Assembly: GCF_000717715.1 (NCBI RefSeq)
Contig: NZ_JOAI01000038.1
Span: 1-64,000 of the forward strand
DNA from: Streptomyces sp. NRRL B-24484
GTDB taxonomy: Bacteria; Actinomycetota; Actinomycetes; Streptomycetales; Streptomycetaceae
Reading direction: 5' to 3'
Length of the DNA stretch: 64,000 nucleotides
This document shows positions 42,692 to 51,534 of this stretch, one piece after another (the first letter of the stretch is position 1; each line of letters begins with the position of its first letter). The position numbers and the translations under genes were made by a program. The notes beneath the pieces were generated by a model that did not search any database, was not told where the DNA came from, and saw only the letters and a list, made by a program, of their open reading frames with translations.

Positions 42692-44248
42692 TCAGTGGCG
42701 CCGGGAGGCGCCCCCACGCGCCCCTGGCGGCTCGCCGCCTGCCTGCACCTGGACCGGTGCCGCCGGGCGGCTCTCGCGGCCCGGGCGGTCGAGGGCCGTG
42801 GCGGTGTACCGGCCGGCGGGGAGGGGCAGGGGGCGGGCGCAGTCGGCGGCGGGCAGGCAGGCGGCCAGGGTGTCCGCGGTGAGCCGGGGGCGGTCGCCGG
42901 GTGTCGGGGGGAGGCGGTGCAGGGCGTAGCGGAACGGGGGCGGGCCGCCGGGGGTGATGCGCAGGGTGCCGTCCGCGGCGGTCAGGACGGGTGCGGCCGG
43001 GGGAGGGCCGTCGGCGAGCCGGGGCAGCAGCGGGGGCAGGGCGGGGCGGTGCCAGTGGTCGGCGGCGAGGCGGGCGACGGCGCCGATCGGGTCGGTGCGG
43101 ACGTTGCGGGCGCTGAACAGGATCTGGCCGCCGATCTGCGGCAGCGCGGCGTCCAGGTCGAGGTGGCGGGAGAGTTCGGCCGGATCCTGCCACGCGGGGG
43201 CCTCGCCCGCTGCGCCGGCGCGGTAGGCGGCCTGGCCGGTCCAGAGCAGGGTGCCCCGGCCGGCGGTCTGTGCGGCCCACCAGCGGGCGAGGGCCGCGTA
43301 GTCGGCCTGCGGGTGGCCGAGGTGCCAGTACAGCTGCGGGGCGACGTAGTCGAGCAGGCCGTCCTGCACCCAGCCCAGTGAGTCGGCGTACAGCCCGTCG
43401 TAGGACTGGAAGGCGGCGGTGGCCGATCCGCGCGGGTCGGTCGCGGCGTTCCGCCAGATGCCGAACGGGCTGACGCCGAAGGCCGCCTCGGGCCGAACCG
43501 CCCGTACCAGGTCCCGCAGTTCGCGGATCAGCAGGTCGACGTTGCGCCGCCGCCAGGCCGCCCGGTCGGTGGTGCCCCCGCCGTACACGGCGAAGGAGGC
43601 GTCGTCGGGGAAGGGCCGGCCGGCGACGGGGTAGGGGTAGAAGTAGTCGTCGAGGTGGACGCCGTCGACGGCGTACCGGGCCACCGCGTCCAGGATCGCC
43701 TGTTCGACGAAGGCGCGGGCGGCGGGGACGCCGGGGTCGTAGTAGAGGCGTCCGCCGTAGGAGACCGTCCACTCGGGATGGCGGCGGGCCGGGTGGTCGG
43801 CGGCGAGCCGTGCGGGGTCGTCGTGCTGGGCGATCCGGTAGGGGTTGAACCAGGCGTGGAAGGCGAGGCCGCGGGCGTGTGCGGCGTCGGCCAGGAAGCG
43901 CATCGGGTCCCAGCCCGGGTCCTGCCCCTGGACGCCGGTGAGCCACTGCGACCAGGGCTCGTACCGGGAGGGCCAGAAGGCGTCCGCGGTCGGCCGGACC
44001 TGCACGAACACCGCGTTGGCGCCGGACGCAGCCGCGGCGTCCAGCAGGTCGTCGTACGCGGCGCGCAGCCGTGCCTCGGGGAGGCCGGGTGCGGGGGGCC
44101 AGTCGATGTGGTCGACGGTGGCGATCCAGACGCCGCGCAGCCGGCGCGGCGGCGGTCCGGCGGCGGCGGTGGCCGGCCGTGCCGCGGCGGTCAGCGTGAG
44201 GGCACCGAGGCCGCCCAGGAAGAGCCGGCGGGACGGACGCGGCGGCAT
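42692..44248 (-). CDS. Tat-exported glycoside-hydrolase-like family 10 (GHL10/DUF187-type) protein
   Basis: This 518-residue exported protein has the Tat-like signal MPPRPSRRLFLGGLGALTLT, followed by the GHL10 pattern: RLRGVWIATVDHIDWP, ANAVFVQVRPTADAFWPS, GLAFHAWFNPYRI, VDGVHLDDYFYP (candidate catalytic Asp pair), FGVSPFGIWRN and VAPQLYWHLGH. A C-terminal beta-sandwich-like region follows after about 400. The family is associated with cell-envelope polysaccharide hydrolysis. GGGAG precedes the ATG at 44248. It is divergent from the D,D-peptidase gene that begins the peptidoglycan-salvage operon. Confidence 0.82.
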   Translation of the reverse strand: MPPRPSRRLFLGGLGALTLTAAARPATAAAGPPPRRLRGVWIATVDHIDWPPAPGLPEARLRAAYDDLLDAAAASGANAVFVQVRPTADAFWPSRYEPWSQWLTGVQGQDPGWDPMRFLADAAHARGLAFHAWFNPYRIAQHDDPARLAADHPARRHPEWTVSYGGRLYYDPGVPAARAFVEQAILDAVARYAVDGVHLDDYFYPYPVAGRPFPDDASFAVYGGGTTDRAAWRRRNVDLLIRELRDLVRAVRPEAAFGVSPFGIWRNAATDPRGSATAAFQSYDGLYADSLGWVQDGLLDYVAPQLYWHLGHPQADYAALARWWAAQTAGRGTLLWTGQAAYRAGAAGEAPAWQDPAELSRHLDLDAALPQIGGQILFSARNVRTDPIGAVARLAADHWHRPALPPLLPRLADGPPPAAPVLTAADGTLRITPGGPPPFRYALHRLPPTPGDRPRLTADTLAACLPAADCARPLPLPAGRYTATALDRPGRESRPAAPVQVQAGGEPPGARGGASRRH

Positions 44249-44441
44249 GGCGGCTCCCGGGGGTGAGGGTGGCGCCACTCTCGCCGCCCGGGACGGGTGG
44301 TGTCGCGGCACCGCGCCGTCGGCGTCCTCCGCACGGGGGAATTGCGGGGTGAATTGTCGCCGATCCCCGTGCCATCGGCCACTCCTGACGTCCGATCGGG
44401 GAGATGGTGGTGACCGGCTCCACTCCTCGGGAGGCAACACC

Positions 44442-46019
44442 GTGCTCACCCTGCCCGTCCGGCTGCTGGCGGTGCCGCTCGCCGTCGTGCTCGCCGCGCT
44501 GCTGCCCGCGGGGGCGGCCCCCGGCAGCGGCACGGGGACGTCCGCCGCCGCCCGGAGCCTCGGCTCCGACCTGGACGCGCTGTTCGCCGACCGGGCGCTG
44601 ACCGGCGCCCAGGTGTCCGCGCTGGTCACCGACGCGGCCACCGGCGAGGTGCTGTACCGGCGGTCGCCCGGTGCGCTGCTGCTGCCCGCCTCGACCCAGA
44701 AGACGGTGACGGCGGCGGCCGCCCTCGAACTGCTCGGCCCGGACCACCGCTTCACCACCGAGGTGCTCGCCGCCGGGCCGCGCACCGGCGGCCGGATCGA
44801 CGGCGACCTGGTGCTGCGCGGCGGCGGCGACCCGACGCTGCTGCCGGCCGACCTCGACGCACTGGCCGCCGCGGTGGCCGCCGCCGGGGTGACGGAGGTC
44901 GGTGGCGCCCTGCTGGCCGACGCGAGCCGCTGGGACGACGTGCCGCTCGGCCCCAGCTGGTCCTGGGACGACCAGGCGGCGTACTACAGCCCGCAGATCT
45001 CCGCGCTCACCCTCACCACCGACACCGACTACGACCCGGGCACGGTGCGGGTCGTCCTGACCCCCGGGGAGGCGTCCGGGCAGCCCGCCGCGGTGCGGGT
45101 CGTGCCCGCCGAGGCACCCGTCCGGTTCACCGGCGGGGTGGCGACCGGCGCGGCCGGCAGCGCCCGCACCGCCGTGGTCGACCGCCGGCCCGGCGGCAAC
45201 GAGCTGCTGCTCTCCGGCAGCGTCCCGGCGGGCGGCGGACCAAGCGAGGAGTGGATCGCCGTGGACTCCCCGGCGCTGGTGGCCGCCGGGGTGTTCGCCG
45301 CCGCCCTGGCCCGGCACGGGGTCGCGGTGCAGGGCGCCCCGCGCGAGGGCCGGGCGCCGGCCGGAGCGGCCGTCCTCGCCGCCCACGACTCGGCACCGGT
45401 CTCGGCGCTGATGGCGCCCTTCCTGAAGCTCAGCAACAACGGCATCGCCGAGCACCTGGTCAAGGAGATCGGCCGGGTGCGGGCCGGCAGCGGCAGCTGG
45501 GCCTCCGGCACCGACCAGGTGAACGGCTTCCTGCACCGGGCGGGCCTGGAGCCCACCGAGGCCCGGCAGGTGGACGGCTCCGGGCTGTCCCGGCACAACC
45601 TGCTCACCGCCTCCCGGCTCACCGCACTCCTGGCGTACGCCCGCACCCGGCCCTGGTTCGCCACCTGGTACCAGGCGCTGCCGGTGGCCGGGGACGCCCG
45701 GCGCGCCGTCGGCGGCACCCTCACCAACCGGATGCGCGGCACCGCCGCCGAGGGCCGGGTGCACGCCAAGACCGGCTCGATGACCGGCGTGGACGCCCTG
45801 ACGGGCTACGCCGAGCGGGCCGACGGGCGCACCCTCGCCTTCGCCGTCCTGGTCAACAACTTCGCGGGCAGCAGCCCCCGTTCGGTGATCGACGCGTTCG
45901 CCGTCCGGCTGGCCGGGGGCACCGCCGCGACCGTCCGCACCGCTCCGTCGGCCGAGGTGCCGACCGGGACGCCGGACCGGGACTGGGAGACCGCCTGCCT
46001 GGTGGAGGCCACGTGCTGA
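44442..46019 (+). CDS. dacB: S13-family D-alanyl-D-alanine carboxypeptidase/endopeptidase (PBP4 type)
   Basis: This 525-residue exported penicillin-binding protein has a hydrophobic signal at 3-24 and all three active-site motifs: SxxK as Ser84-Thr-Gln-Lys87 in LPASTQKTVT, SxN as LKLSNNGIAEHL and KTG as HAKTGSMTG. The long insert between motifs 1 and 2 is typical of S13 enzymes. It cleaves D-Ala-D-Ala ends and cross-bridges in peptidoglycan. GTG start with GGGAGG seven bases upstream. It overlaps the binding-protein gene by 7 bp, making it the first gene of a putative muropeptide salvage operon. Confidence 0.88.
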   Translation: MLTLPVRLLAVPLAVVLAALLPAGAAPGSGTGTSAAARSLGSDLDALFADRALTGAQVSALVTDAATGEVLYRRSPGALLLPASTQKTVTAAAALELLGPDHRFTTEVLAAGPRTGGRIDGDLVLRGGGDPTLLPADLDALAAAVAAAGVTEVGGALLADASRWDDVPLGPSWSWDDQAAYYSPQISALTLTTDTDYDPGTVRVVLTPGEASGQPAAVRVVPAEAPVRFTGGVATGAAGSARTAVVDRRPGGNELLLSGSVPAGGGPSEEWIAVDSPALVAAGVFAAALARHGVAVQGAPREGRAPAGAAVLAAHDSAPVSALMAPFLKLSNNGIAEHLVKEIGRVRAGSGSWASGTDQVNGFLHRAGLEPTEARQVDGSGLSRHNLLTASRLTALLAYARTRPWFATWYQALPVAGDARRAVGGTLTNRMRGTAAEGRVHAKTGSMTGVDALTGYAERADGRTLAFAVLVNNFAGSSPRSVIDAFAVRLAGGTAATVRTAPSAEVPTGTPDRDWETACLVEATC

Positions 46020-47644
46020 CGGGCCGCGCCGGCCGGCTGCCGGCAGCGCTGCTCGCCCTCGCCCTGCTCGCCGTCACCGGGACGGCGGCCGCGGGCTGCG
46101 TCCGCCGCTCGGACGAGGACCTCGGGCCCGTCCCGGACGTGCCCGGCGGGACGTTCACCGTCGCCCTCACCGAACCGGACCACCTCACCCCCGGCCGCAC
46201 GACCAGCAGTTACTCGCTGCAGGTGCTGGAGGGCCTGTTCGACACCCCGCTCGCGCTGGACCCTTCGGACGGCCACGCGGTGCCGCTCGCCGCCGAGTCG
46301 ATCAGCACCGACGACCAGCGGGTCTGGACACTGCGCTTCCGGTCCGGCGCCCGCTTCCACAACGGCGAGCCGGTCACCGCGGCCAGCTACGCCGACGCCT
46401 GGAACGCGGCCGCGTACGGGCCCAACGGCTGGGAGGCCAACGGGTACTTCAGCCAGATCGACGGCTACGCCGCGCTCAACCCGGCCGACGGCGCCAGGCC
46501 GCCGACCGACCGGCTGGCCGGCCTGGAGGTGGTCGACGACACCACCCTGAAGGTCACCCTGGCGGCGCCGTTCAGCCAGTTCCCGATGCTGCTCGCCTTC
46601 CCGGCGTTCGCACCGCTGCCGAAGGCGGCCTTCGCCGACCCGGCCGGGTACGACCTGCACCCGGTCGGCAACGGCCCGTTCGCGATGGACGGCGACTGGC
46701 GGCACCAGCAGCGGATCGACCTGCGCCGCGCCGAGGGCTACAGCGGCCCGCGCCCGGCCACCGCCGACGGCGTGCACTTCCGGATCTTCACCAGCAAGGA
46801 CACCGCCTTCACCGAACTGCGGGCCGGGCACGTCGACTTCATGGCCAGCGTGCCGCCCGCCCGGGCGTACGAGGCGAAGCGCACCTTCGGCGCGCGGTAC
46901 TCGGTACGGCCCAGCGGCACCATGGACTACCTCGGCCTGCCGCTCTGGGACGCCCGCTACGCCAAGCCCGAGCTGCGGCAGGCCATCTCGATGGCGATCG
47001 ACCGCCGGGGCATCACCCGGGCCATCTTCAACGAGGTGTTCGCGCCCGCCGACTCACTGGTCGCCGCGATGATCCCCGGCCATCGGGCCGGCACCTGCGG
47101 CGAGACCTGCGAGTACCGGCCGGAGCGCGCCAAGGAGCTGTTCGACCGGGCCGGCGGCTTCACCGGCACGCTGGAGCTGTACTTCGCCAACTCCGACCCC
47201 ACGTACGAGCAGTGGATGACCGCGGTGGCCAACGAGCTCAAGCAGAACCTCGGCATCCGCTCCATCGCCTTCCGCAAGATGTCCGGCGCCGACCTCGGCC
47301 CGATCCTCAACGGCCGCAAGGCGACCGGGCCGTACCGGCAGAACTGGGTGGTCGACTACCCGAGCGTGCAGAACTACCTCGCCGGGCTGCTCGGCCCCAA
47401 CAACCGCTCCGGCTGGTCAGACCCGGCCTTCGACCGGGCGCTCGCGCTCGGCAACGCGGCGCCGGACGCCGCCGAGTCCGAGCAGCACTACCACGAGGCC
47501 GAGTCGATCGCGCTCCGGGCGCTGCCGCTGATCCCGCTCTGGAACTGGCAGGACCAGACCGCCTGGAGCACCCGGATCGGCAACGTCCTGGTCGACCCGT
47601 ACGTCGCCGGACTGCACCTGGAGAAGGTGACCGTGCGGCACTGA
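46013..47644 (+). CDS. Peptide-binding lipoprotein of a Dpp/Opp-type ABC importer
   Basis: This 543-residue solute-binding family 5 protein has a signal peptide ending in lipobox AAAGC (Cys about 29). It then has the family pattern GGTFTVALTEPDHLTP, VWTLRFRSGARFHNGEPVTAASYADAW, LHPVGNGPFAMDG, LRQAISMAIDRRGI and LIPLWNWQDQ. It binds extracellular oligopeptides. The start is a GTG at 46013 within the end of the D,D-peptidase gene. The operon context (peptidoglycan peptidases on both sides) suggests wall peptides as ligands. Confidence 0.88.
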   Translation: MLTGRAGRLPAALLALALLAVTGTAAAGCVRRSDEDLGPVPDVPGGTFTVALTEPDHLTPGRTTSSYSLQVLEGLFDTPLALDPSDGHAVPLAAESISTDDQRVWTLRFRSGARFHNGEPVTAASYADAWNAAAYGPNGWEANGYFSQIDGYAALNPADGARPPTDRLAGLEVVDDTTLKVTLAAPFSQFPMLLAFPAFAPLPKAAFADPAGYDLHPVGNGPFAMDGDWRHQQRIDLRRAEGYSGPRPATADGVHFRIFTSKDTAFTELRAGHVDFMASVPPARAYEAKRTFGARYSVRPSGTMDYLGLPLWDARYAKPELRQAISMAIDRRGITRAIFNEVFAPADSLVAAMIPGHRAGTCGETCEYRPERAKELFDRAGGFTGTLELYFANSDPTYEQWMTAVANELKQNLGIRSIAFRKMSGADLGPILNGRKATGPYRQNWVVDYPSVQNYLAGLLGPNNRSGWSDPAFDRALALGNAAPDAAESEQHYHEAESIALRALPLIPLWNWQDQTAWSTRIGNVLVDPYVAGLHLEKVTVRH

Positions 47645-47689
47645 GCCACCGACCACCGTCGCGACCACACGAACCGGGGGAGCCCGCCG

Positions 47690-48619
47690 ATGGGCCGATA
47701 CATCGCCCGCCGCCTGCTGTACGCCGTTCCGGTACTGCTGGCGACCACCTTCCTCATCCACGCCATGGTGTTCGTGCTGCCCGGCGACCCGATCCAGGGA
47801 CTCGCCGGGGACCGGCCGGTGCCGGCGGCCGTCCTCGCCGAACTGCACCGCCGCTACCACCTCGACGACCCGCTCGTCGTCCAGTACGCCAAGTACCTGG
47901 GCGGCCTGCTCACCGGCGACCTCGGCCGGACCTTCACCGGCGAGCCGGTCGCCGACACCCTGGCCGGACGCTGGCAGGTCACCCTGCGGCTCGGCCTCAC
48001 CGCCTGGTTCCTGGAGACCGTCCTCGGCGTCGCGCTCGGCGTCTGGGCGGCACTGCGCAAGGGCCGCTGGGCGGACAACGCGGTGCTCGCCGGCACCACC
48101 CTGGTGATCGCCGTGCCGGTGTACATCGTCGGCTACCTCGCCCAGCTGCTGCTCGGCGTGAAGCTCGGCTGGTTCCCGGTGGCCGGCGCCGAGGACGGCT
48201 GGCCGACCGCCTACCTGCTGCCCGGTCTCGTCCTCGCCTCCTTCGGCGTCGCCTACGTCGCCCGGCTGACCCGCGCCTCCCTGCTGGAGAACCTGCGTGC
48301 CGACCACGTGCGCACCGCCGGAGCGAAGGGCCTGCCCCGCCGGCGGGTGGTCGTCCGGCACACCCTGCGCAACTCGCTGATCCCGGTGGTGACCTTCCTC
48401 GGCATCGAACTCGGCTCGCTGATGGCCGGCGCCGTCGTCACCGAGTACGTCTTCAACCTGCCCGGCGTCGGCCAACAGGTCTTCCAGGCAATCCAGTTGC
48501 GCGAGGGGCCGACCGTGGTCGGCATCACCACCGCCCTGGTGCTGGTCTACTGCCTGGCCAACCTGGTCGTCGACGTCCTGTACGGCCTGCTCGACCCGAG
48601 GATCCGCCATGACCAGTAG
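47690..48619 (+). CDS. ABC peptide importer permease (DppB type)
   Basis: This 309-residue inner-membrane subunit has six hydrophobic segments, the start MGRYIARRLLYAVPVLLATTFLI of DppB/OppB proteins and the EAA loop RAAGAKGLPRRRVVVRHTLRNSLIP (shown in part), which contacts the ATPase. It follows the binding protein by 45 bp with GGGGGAG before the ATG and overlaps the second permease by 11 bp. Confidence 0.9.
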   Translation: MGRYIARRLLYAVPVLLATTFLIHAMVFVLPGDPIQGLAGDRPVPAAVLAELHRRYHLDDPLVVQYAKYLGGLLTGDLGRTFTGEPVADTLAGRWQVTLRLGLTAWFLETVLGVALGVWAALRKGRWADNAVLAGTTLVIAVPVYIVGYLAQLLLGVKLGWFPVAGAEDGWPTAYLLPGLVLASFGVAYVARLTRASLLENLRADHVRTAGAKGLPRRRVVVRHTLRNSLIPVVTFLGIELGSLMAGAVVTEYVFNLPGVGQQVFQAIQLREGPTVVGITTALVLVYCLANLVVDVLYGLLDPRIRHDQ

Positions 48620-49565
48620 CCCGCAGGCCCCCGCGCCGCCGCCCGCCCCCGCCCCGGCACCGCCCGCGCCCGTCCGGGACCTCACGCTGCCGCCGAAGCG
48701 GCGCCCCCGCCGCGGCGAGTCCCCCTCCGCCGGTGCCTGGCGGGACCTGCGCAGGCGGCCCCTCGTCCTCGCCTGCGCCGGCGTGCTGCTGCTGATGGCG
48801 CTGATGGCCGCCCTCCCCGAGCCGTTCGTCGCGCTGCTCACCGACGACAGCGGCCGCTGCGAACTCGCCGACTCCCGGGTCGGCCCCAGCCTCCACCACC
48901 CGTTCGGATTCGACCTGCAGGGCTGCGACTACCTCGGCCAGGTCGTCCGCGGCAGCCGCCCCTCCCTGGTCATCGGCCTCGCGGTGACCGCCGGGGCACT
49001 GCTGCTCTCGCTGCTCCTCGGCATGCTGGCCGGCTTCTTCGGCGGCTGGGTGGACACCCTGCTCTCCGGCCTGACCGACGTCTTCTTCGGCCTGCCGTTC
49101 GTGCTCGGCGCCACCGTCGTCCTGGTCGCCTTCCCCGACCACGGCCTCGGCGCGATGACCCTCGTCCTCGTCGCGCTCGGCTGGACGACCATGACCCGGG
49201 TGATGCGCGCCCAGGTCGTCGGCCTCAAACAGGCCGACTACGTGCAGGCCGCCCGCTCCACCGGCGCCGGACCGCTGCGGCTGATGGCCCGCCACCTGCT
49301 GCCCAACGCCGCCACCCCCGTGGTGGTGGTCGCCATGCTGAACGTCGGCAACGTCATCTCCGGCGAGGCCACGTTGGACTTCCTCGGCGTCGGCCTGCAG
49401 TACCCTGCGGTCTCCTGGGGACTGCAACTCAACGCGGCCCAGCCCTACGTCCTCGACTTCCCGCACCTGCTCGCCTTCCCCGCGCTGTTCCTGTCGGCGA
49501 CCGTGCTGAGCTTCATCCTGCTCGGCGACGCCGTCCGCGACGCGTACGACCCGAAGCTGAGATGA
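48609..49565 (+). CDS. ABC peptide importer permease (DppC type)
   Basis: This 318-residue protein has a Pro/Ala-rich cytoplasmic N-terminus, then six membrane segments with an extracytoplasmic loop containing two Cys (GRCELADSRVG, GFDLQGCDYLGQV). The EAA motif reads ARSTGAGPLRLMARHLLPNA. It pairs with the DppB-type permease. No ATP-binding subunit gene follows, so the importer must use ATPases encoded elsewhere. The next gene begins 7 bp after the stop. Confidence 0.88.
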   Translation: MTSSPQAPAPPPAPAPAPPAPVRDLTLPPKRRPRRGESPSAGAWRDLRRRPLVLACAGVLLLMALMAALPEPFVALLTDDSGRCELADSRVGPSLHHPFGFDLQGCDYLGQVVRGSRPSLVIGLAVTAGALLLSLLLGMLAGFFGGWVDTLLSGLTDVFFGLPFVLGATVVLVAFPDHGLGAMTLVLVALGWTTMTRVMRAQVVGLKQADYVQAARSTGAGPLRLMARHLLPNAATPVVVVAMLNVGNVISGEATLDFLGVGLQYPAVSWGLQLNAAQPYVLDFPHLLAFPALFLSATVLSFILLGDAVRDAYDPKLR

Positions 49566-49572
49566 GGCCCGC

Positions 49573-50547
49573 ATGCCGACCCACGACCGGCCCCGAACGG
49601 TGCCGCAGGCCCTGCGCCCCGGCGACCGGGTCGCCGTCGCCGCCCCCGCCGGCCCGCCCGACCCCGCCCTGCTGGAGCGCGGCACCGCCCTGCTGGCCTC
49701 CTGGGGCCTGGAGGTGACGGTGCTGCCGCACGTCCGCGACAGCCACCTCGGCCACCTCGCCGGCCGCGACGAGGACCGGGCCGCCGACCTCGCCGAGGCC
49801 TGCGCCGACCCCGGCGTCCGGGCCGTCCTCTGCGCCCGCGGCGGCTACGGAACCCAGCGGATGGTCGACCTGGTCGACTGGAAGGCGATCGACGCCGCCG
49901 CCGAACCGGCCCTGCTGATCGGCTCCAGCGACATCACCGCCCTGCACGAGGCCTTCGCCGTCCGGCTCGGCACCAGCACCCTGCACGCCCCGATGCCCGC
50001 CACCGGCGCCCTGGTCGACAACCCGGCCAGCGCGGACCACCTGCGCACCGTGCTCTTCCACCCCGAGCGGGTCACCGAACTGCCGCTCACCGGCGGCGCG
50101 CTCGTCCCCGGCACCGCCCGCGGCCGGCTCGCCGGCGGCAACGCCAGCCTGCTCGCCGCCTCCGTCGGCACCCCCACCGCCCTGCCGCCGGACGGCTGCC
50201 TGCTGCTGCTGGAGGAGACCGGCGAGGAGCCGTACCGGCTGGACCGCATCCTCACCCAGCTGGCCCGCGCGGGCGTGCTCGGCCGGGCCGCCGGGATCGT
50301 GCTCGGCGACTTCACCGACTGCGGGCCCGAGGAGGAGGTCCGCGCCGTCCTCGCCGACCGGCTCGGCGGCCTCGGCATCCCCGTCGCGGCCGGCCTGCCC
50401 GCCGGGCACGGACCGCTGCAGCTCACCGTCCCGCTCGGCACCGCCGCCGAACTCGGCGACGGCGTGCTCACCCTGCTCGAACCCCCGCTCGCCCCGCGCC
50501 CCGCCCCGGGCCGGCCGGCCGCCGAGGAGACCGCGTGCGCGTCCTGA
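49573..50547 (+). CDS. ldcA: S66-family L,D-carboxypeptidase
   Basis: This 324-residue cytoplasmic enzyme has LRPGDRVAVAAPAGPPD at the N-terminus, RAVLCARGGYGTQRMVDLVD, the nucleophile serine in LLIGSSDITALHEAF and the later LEETGEEPYRLDRILTQL and PAGHGPLQLTVPLG blocks, all S66 signatures. LdcA-type enzymes remove the terminal D-Ala from imported murein tetrapeptides. It sits within the same operon as the peptide importer and overlaps the D-aminopeptidase gene by 13 bp. Confidence 0.9.
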   Translation: MPTHDRPRTVPQALRPGDRVAVAAPAGPPDPALLERGTALLASWGLEVTVLPHVRDSHLGHLAGRDEDRAADLAEACADPGVRAVLCARGGYGTQRMVDLVDWKAIDAAAEPALLIGSSDITALHEAFAVRLGTSTLHAPMPATGALVDNPASADHLRTVLFHPERVTELPLTGGALVPGTARGRLAGGNASLLAASVGTPTALPPDGCLLLLEETGEEPYRLDRILTQLARAGVLGRAAGIVLGDFTDCGPEEEVRAVLADRLGGLGIPVAAGLPAGHGPLQLTVPLGTAAELGDGVLTLLEPPLAPRPAPGRPAAEETACAS

Positions 50548-51368
50548 TCTCCGCCGACATGGAGGGCGCCACCGGCACCACCTGGCCGGAGGACGTCGAA
50601 CCCGGCGCGCCCGCCTGGCAGCGGATGCGCCGGCTGCTCACCGGCGACGTCAACGCCTGCATCGCCGGCCTGTTCGCCGGCGGCGCCGAAGAGGTCCTGG
50701 TCAACGAGGCGCACGAGACCCAGCGGAACGTCCTGCTGGAGGAACTCGACCCGCGGGCGCGGCTGCTGATCGGCCGGCACAAGCCGCTCGGCATGATGCA
50801 GGGCGTCCAGGAGGCCGACGCCGTGGTCTTCCTCGGCTACCACACCGGCGCCGGGGCACGTGGCGTCCTCGCCCACACCTACCTGGGCGCCGGACTCACC
50901 GGATTCCGGATCGACGGCACGGACGCCGACGAGGGCCGGATGAACGCGCTGACCGCCGCCGAGCACGGCGTCCCCGTCATCCTCGTCACCGGCGACGACC
51001 TCACCTGCACCGCCGCCGCGGCCTGGGCGCCGGAGGCCCGCACCGCCGCCGTCAAGGAGTGCGTCAGCCGGTACGCCGCCGTCTGCCTGCCGCCGTCCGT
51101 CGGTGCCGCACTGATCCGCGACCGGGCGGAGCTCGCCGTGCGGGACCACCTGATGCTCGGCCGCCCCGAACCGGTCACCGGCCCGCACCGCTTCGAGATC
51201 GACTTCCACGCCACCCACCAGGCCGAGGCGGTCGCAGCGGTGCCCACCGTCGAACTCCTCGGCCCGTGCACCGTCGGCTACACCGCCCCCGGCGCCACCC
51301 GGGCCGCCCGTACCTTCAAGGTCTGCACCGTGGTCGCCCGCGCGGCCACCGAGCAGCAGTACGGCTAG
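50535..51368 (+). CDS. dppA: M55-family D-aminopeptidase (DppA type)
   Basis: This 277-residue zinc peptidase has MRVLISADMEGATGTTWPED (metal-binding Asp and Glu), VLVNEAHETQRNVL, FLGYHTGAGARGVLAHTY and a C-terminal VELLGPCTVGYTAPGATRAAR. M55 enzymes release N-terminal D-amino acids from short peptides. Following an L,D-carboxypeptidase and a peptide importer, it would finish the breakdown of wall-derived D-Ala peptides. GTG start overlapping the LdcA gene. Confidence 0.88.
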   Translation: MRVLISADMEGATGTTWPEDVEPGAPAWQRMRRLLTGDVNACIAGLFAGGAEEVLVNEAHETQRNVLLEELDPRARLLIGRHKPLGMMQGVQEADAVVFLGYHTGAGARGVLAHTYLGAGLTGFRIDGTDADEGRMNALTAAEHGVPVILVTGDDLTCTAAAAWAPEARTAAVKECVSRYAAVCLPPSVGAALIRDRAELAVRDHLMLGRPEPVTGPHRFEIDFHATHQAEAVAAVPTVELLGPCTVGYTAPGATRAARTFKVCTVVARAATEQQYG

Positions 51369-51534
51369 GACTTCAGAGGGGGTGGTCCACCCCCGGGGGC
51401 GCGGGGAACTGCGCAATTCGGATGCGGGCCCCGCACGGACCGAGGCGGATCCGCATCCGCCAGGAGCACCACCCTCGGACCGTGCAGTTGCGTCCCCGGC
51501 GTCCCCGAGGTGGCCACCGAGAGAGGGAGACCCC
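51369..51534. repeat. Palindrome-dense 166-bp intergenic segment
   Basis: This gap between the D-aminopeptidase and M20 genes contains several inverted repeats: GGGGGTG/CACCCCC with a 3-nt centre (51379-51395 area), CGGATGCGG (51419-51427) with CCGCATCCG (51451-51459), the palindrome GCGGATCCGC (51445-51454), and ACGGACCGAGG with CCTCGGACCGT (one mismatch). The string GGGGGCGCGGGGAACTGCGC is one I recall from many streptomycete intergenic regions. It may be a REP-like palindromic element or a terminator cluster. Confidence 0.5.

Noticed and set aside
51396..51505. One large terminal-inverted-repeat element spanning the gap before the M20 gene
   Set aside because: The outer arms align only patchily when compared base by base, so I claim only the shorter repeats.
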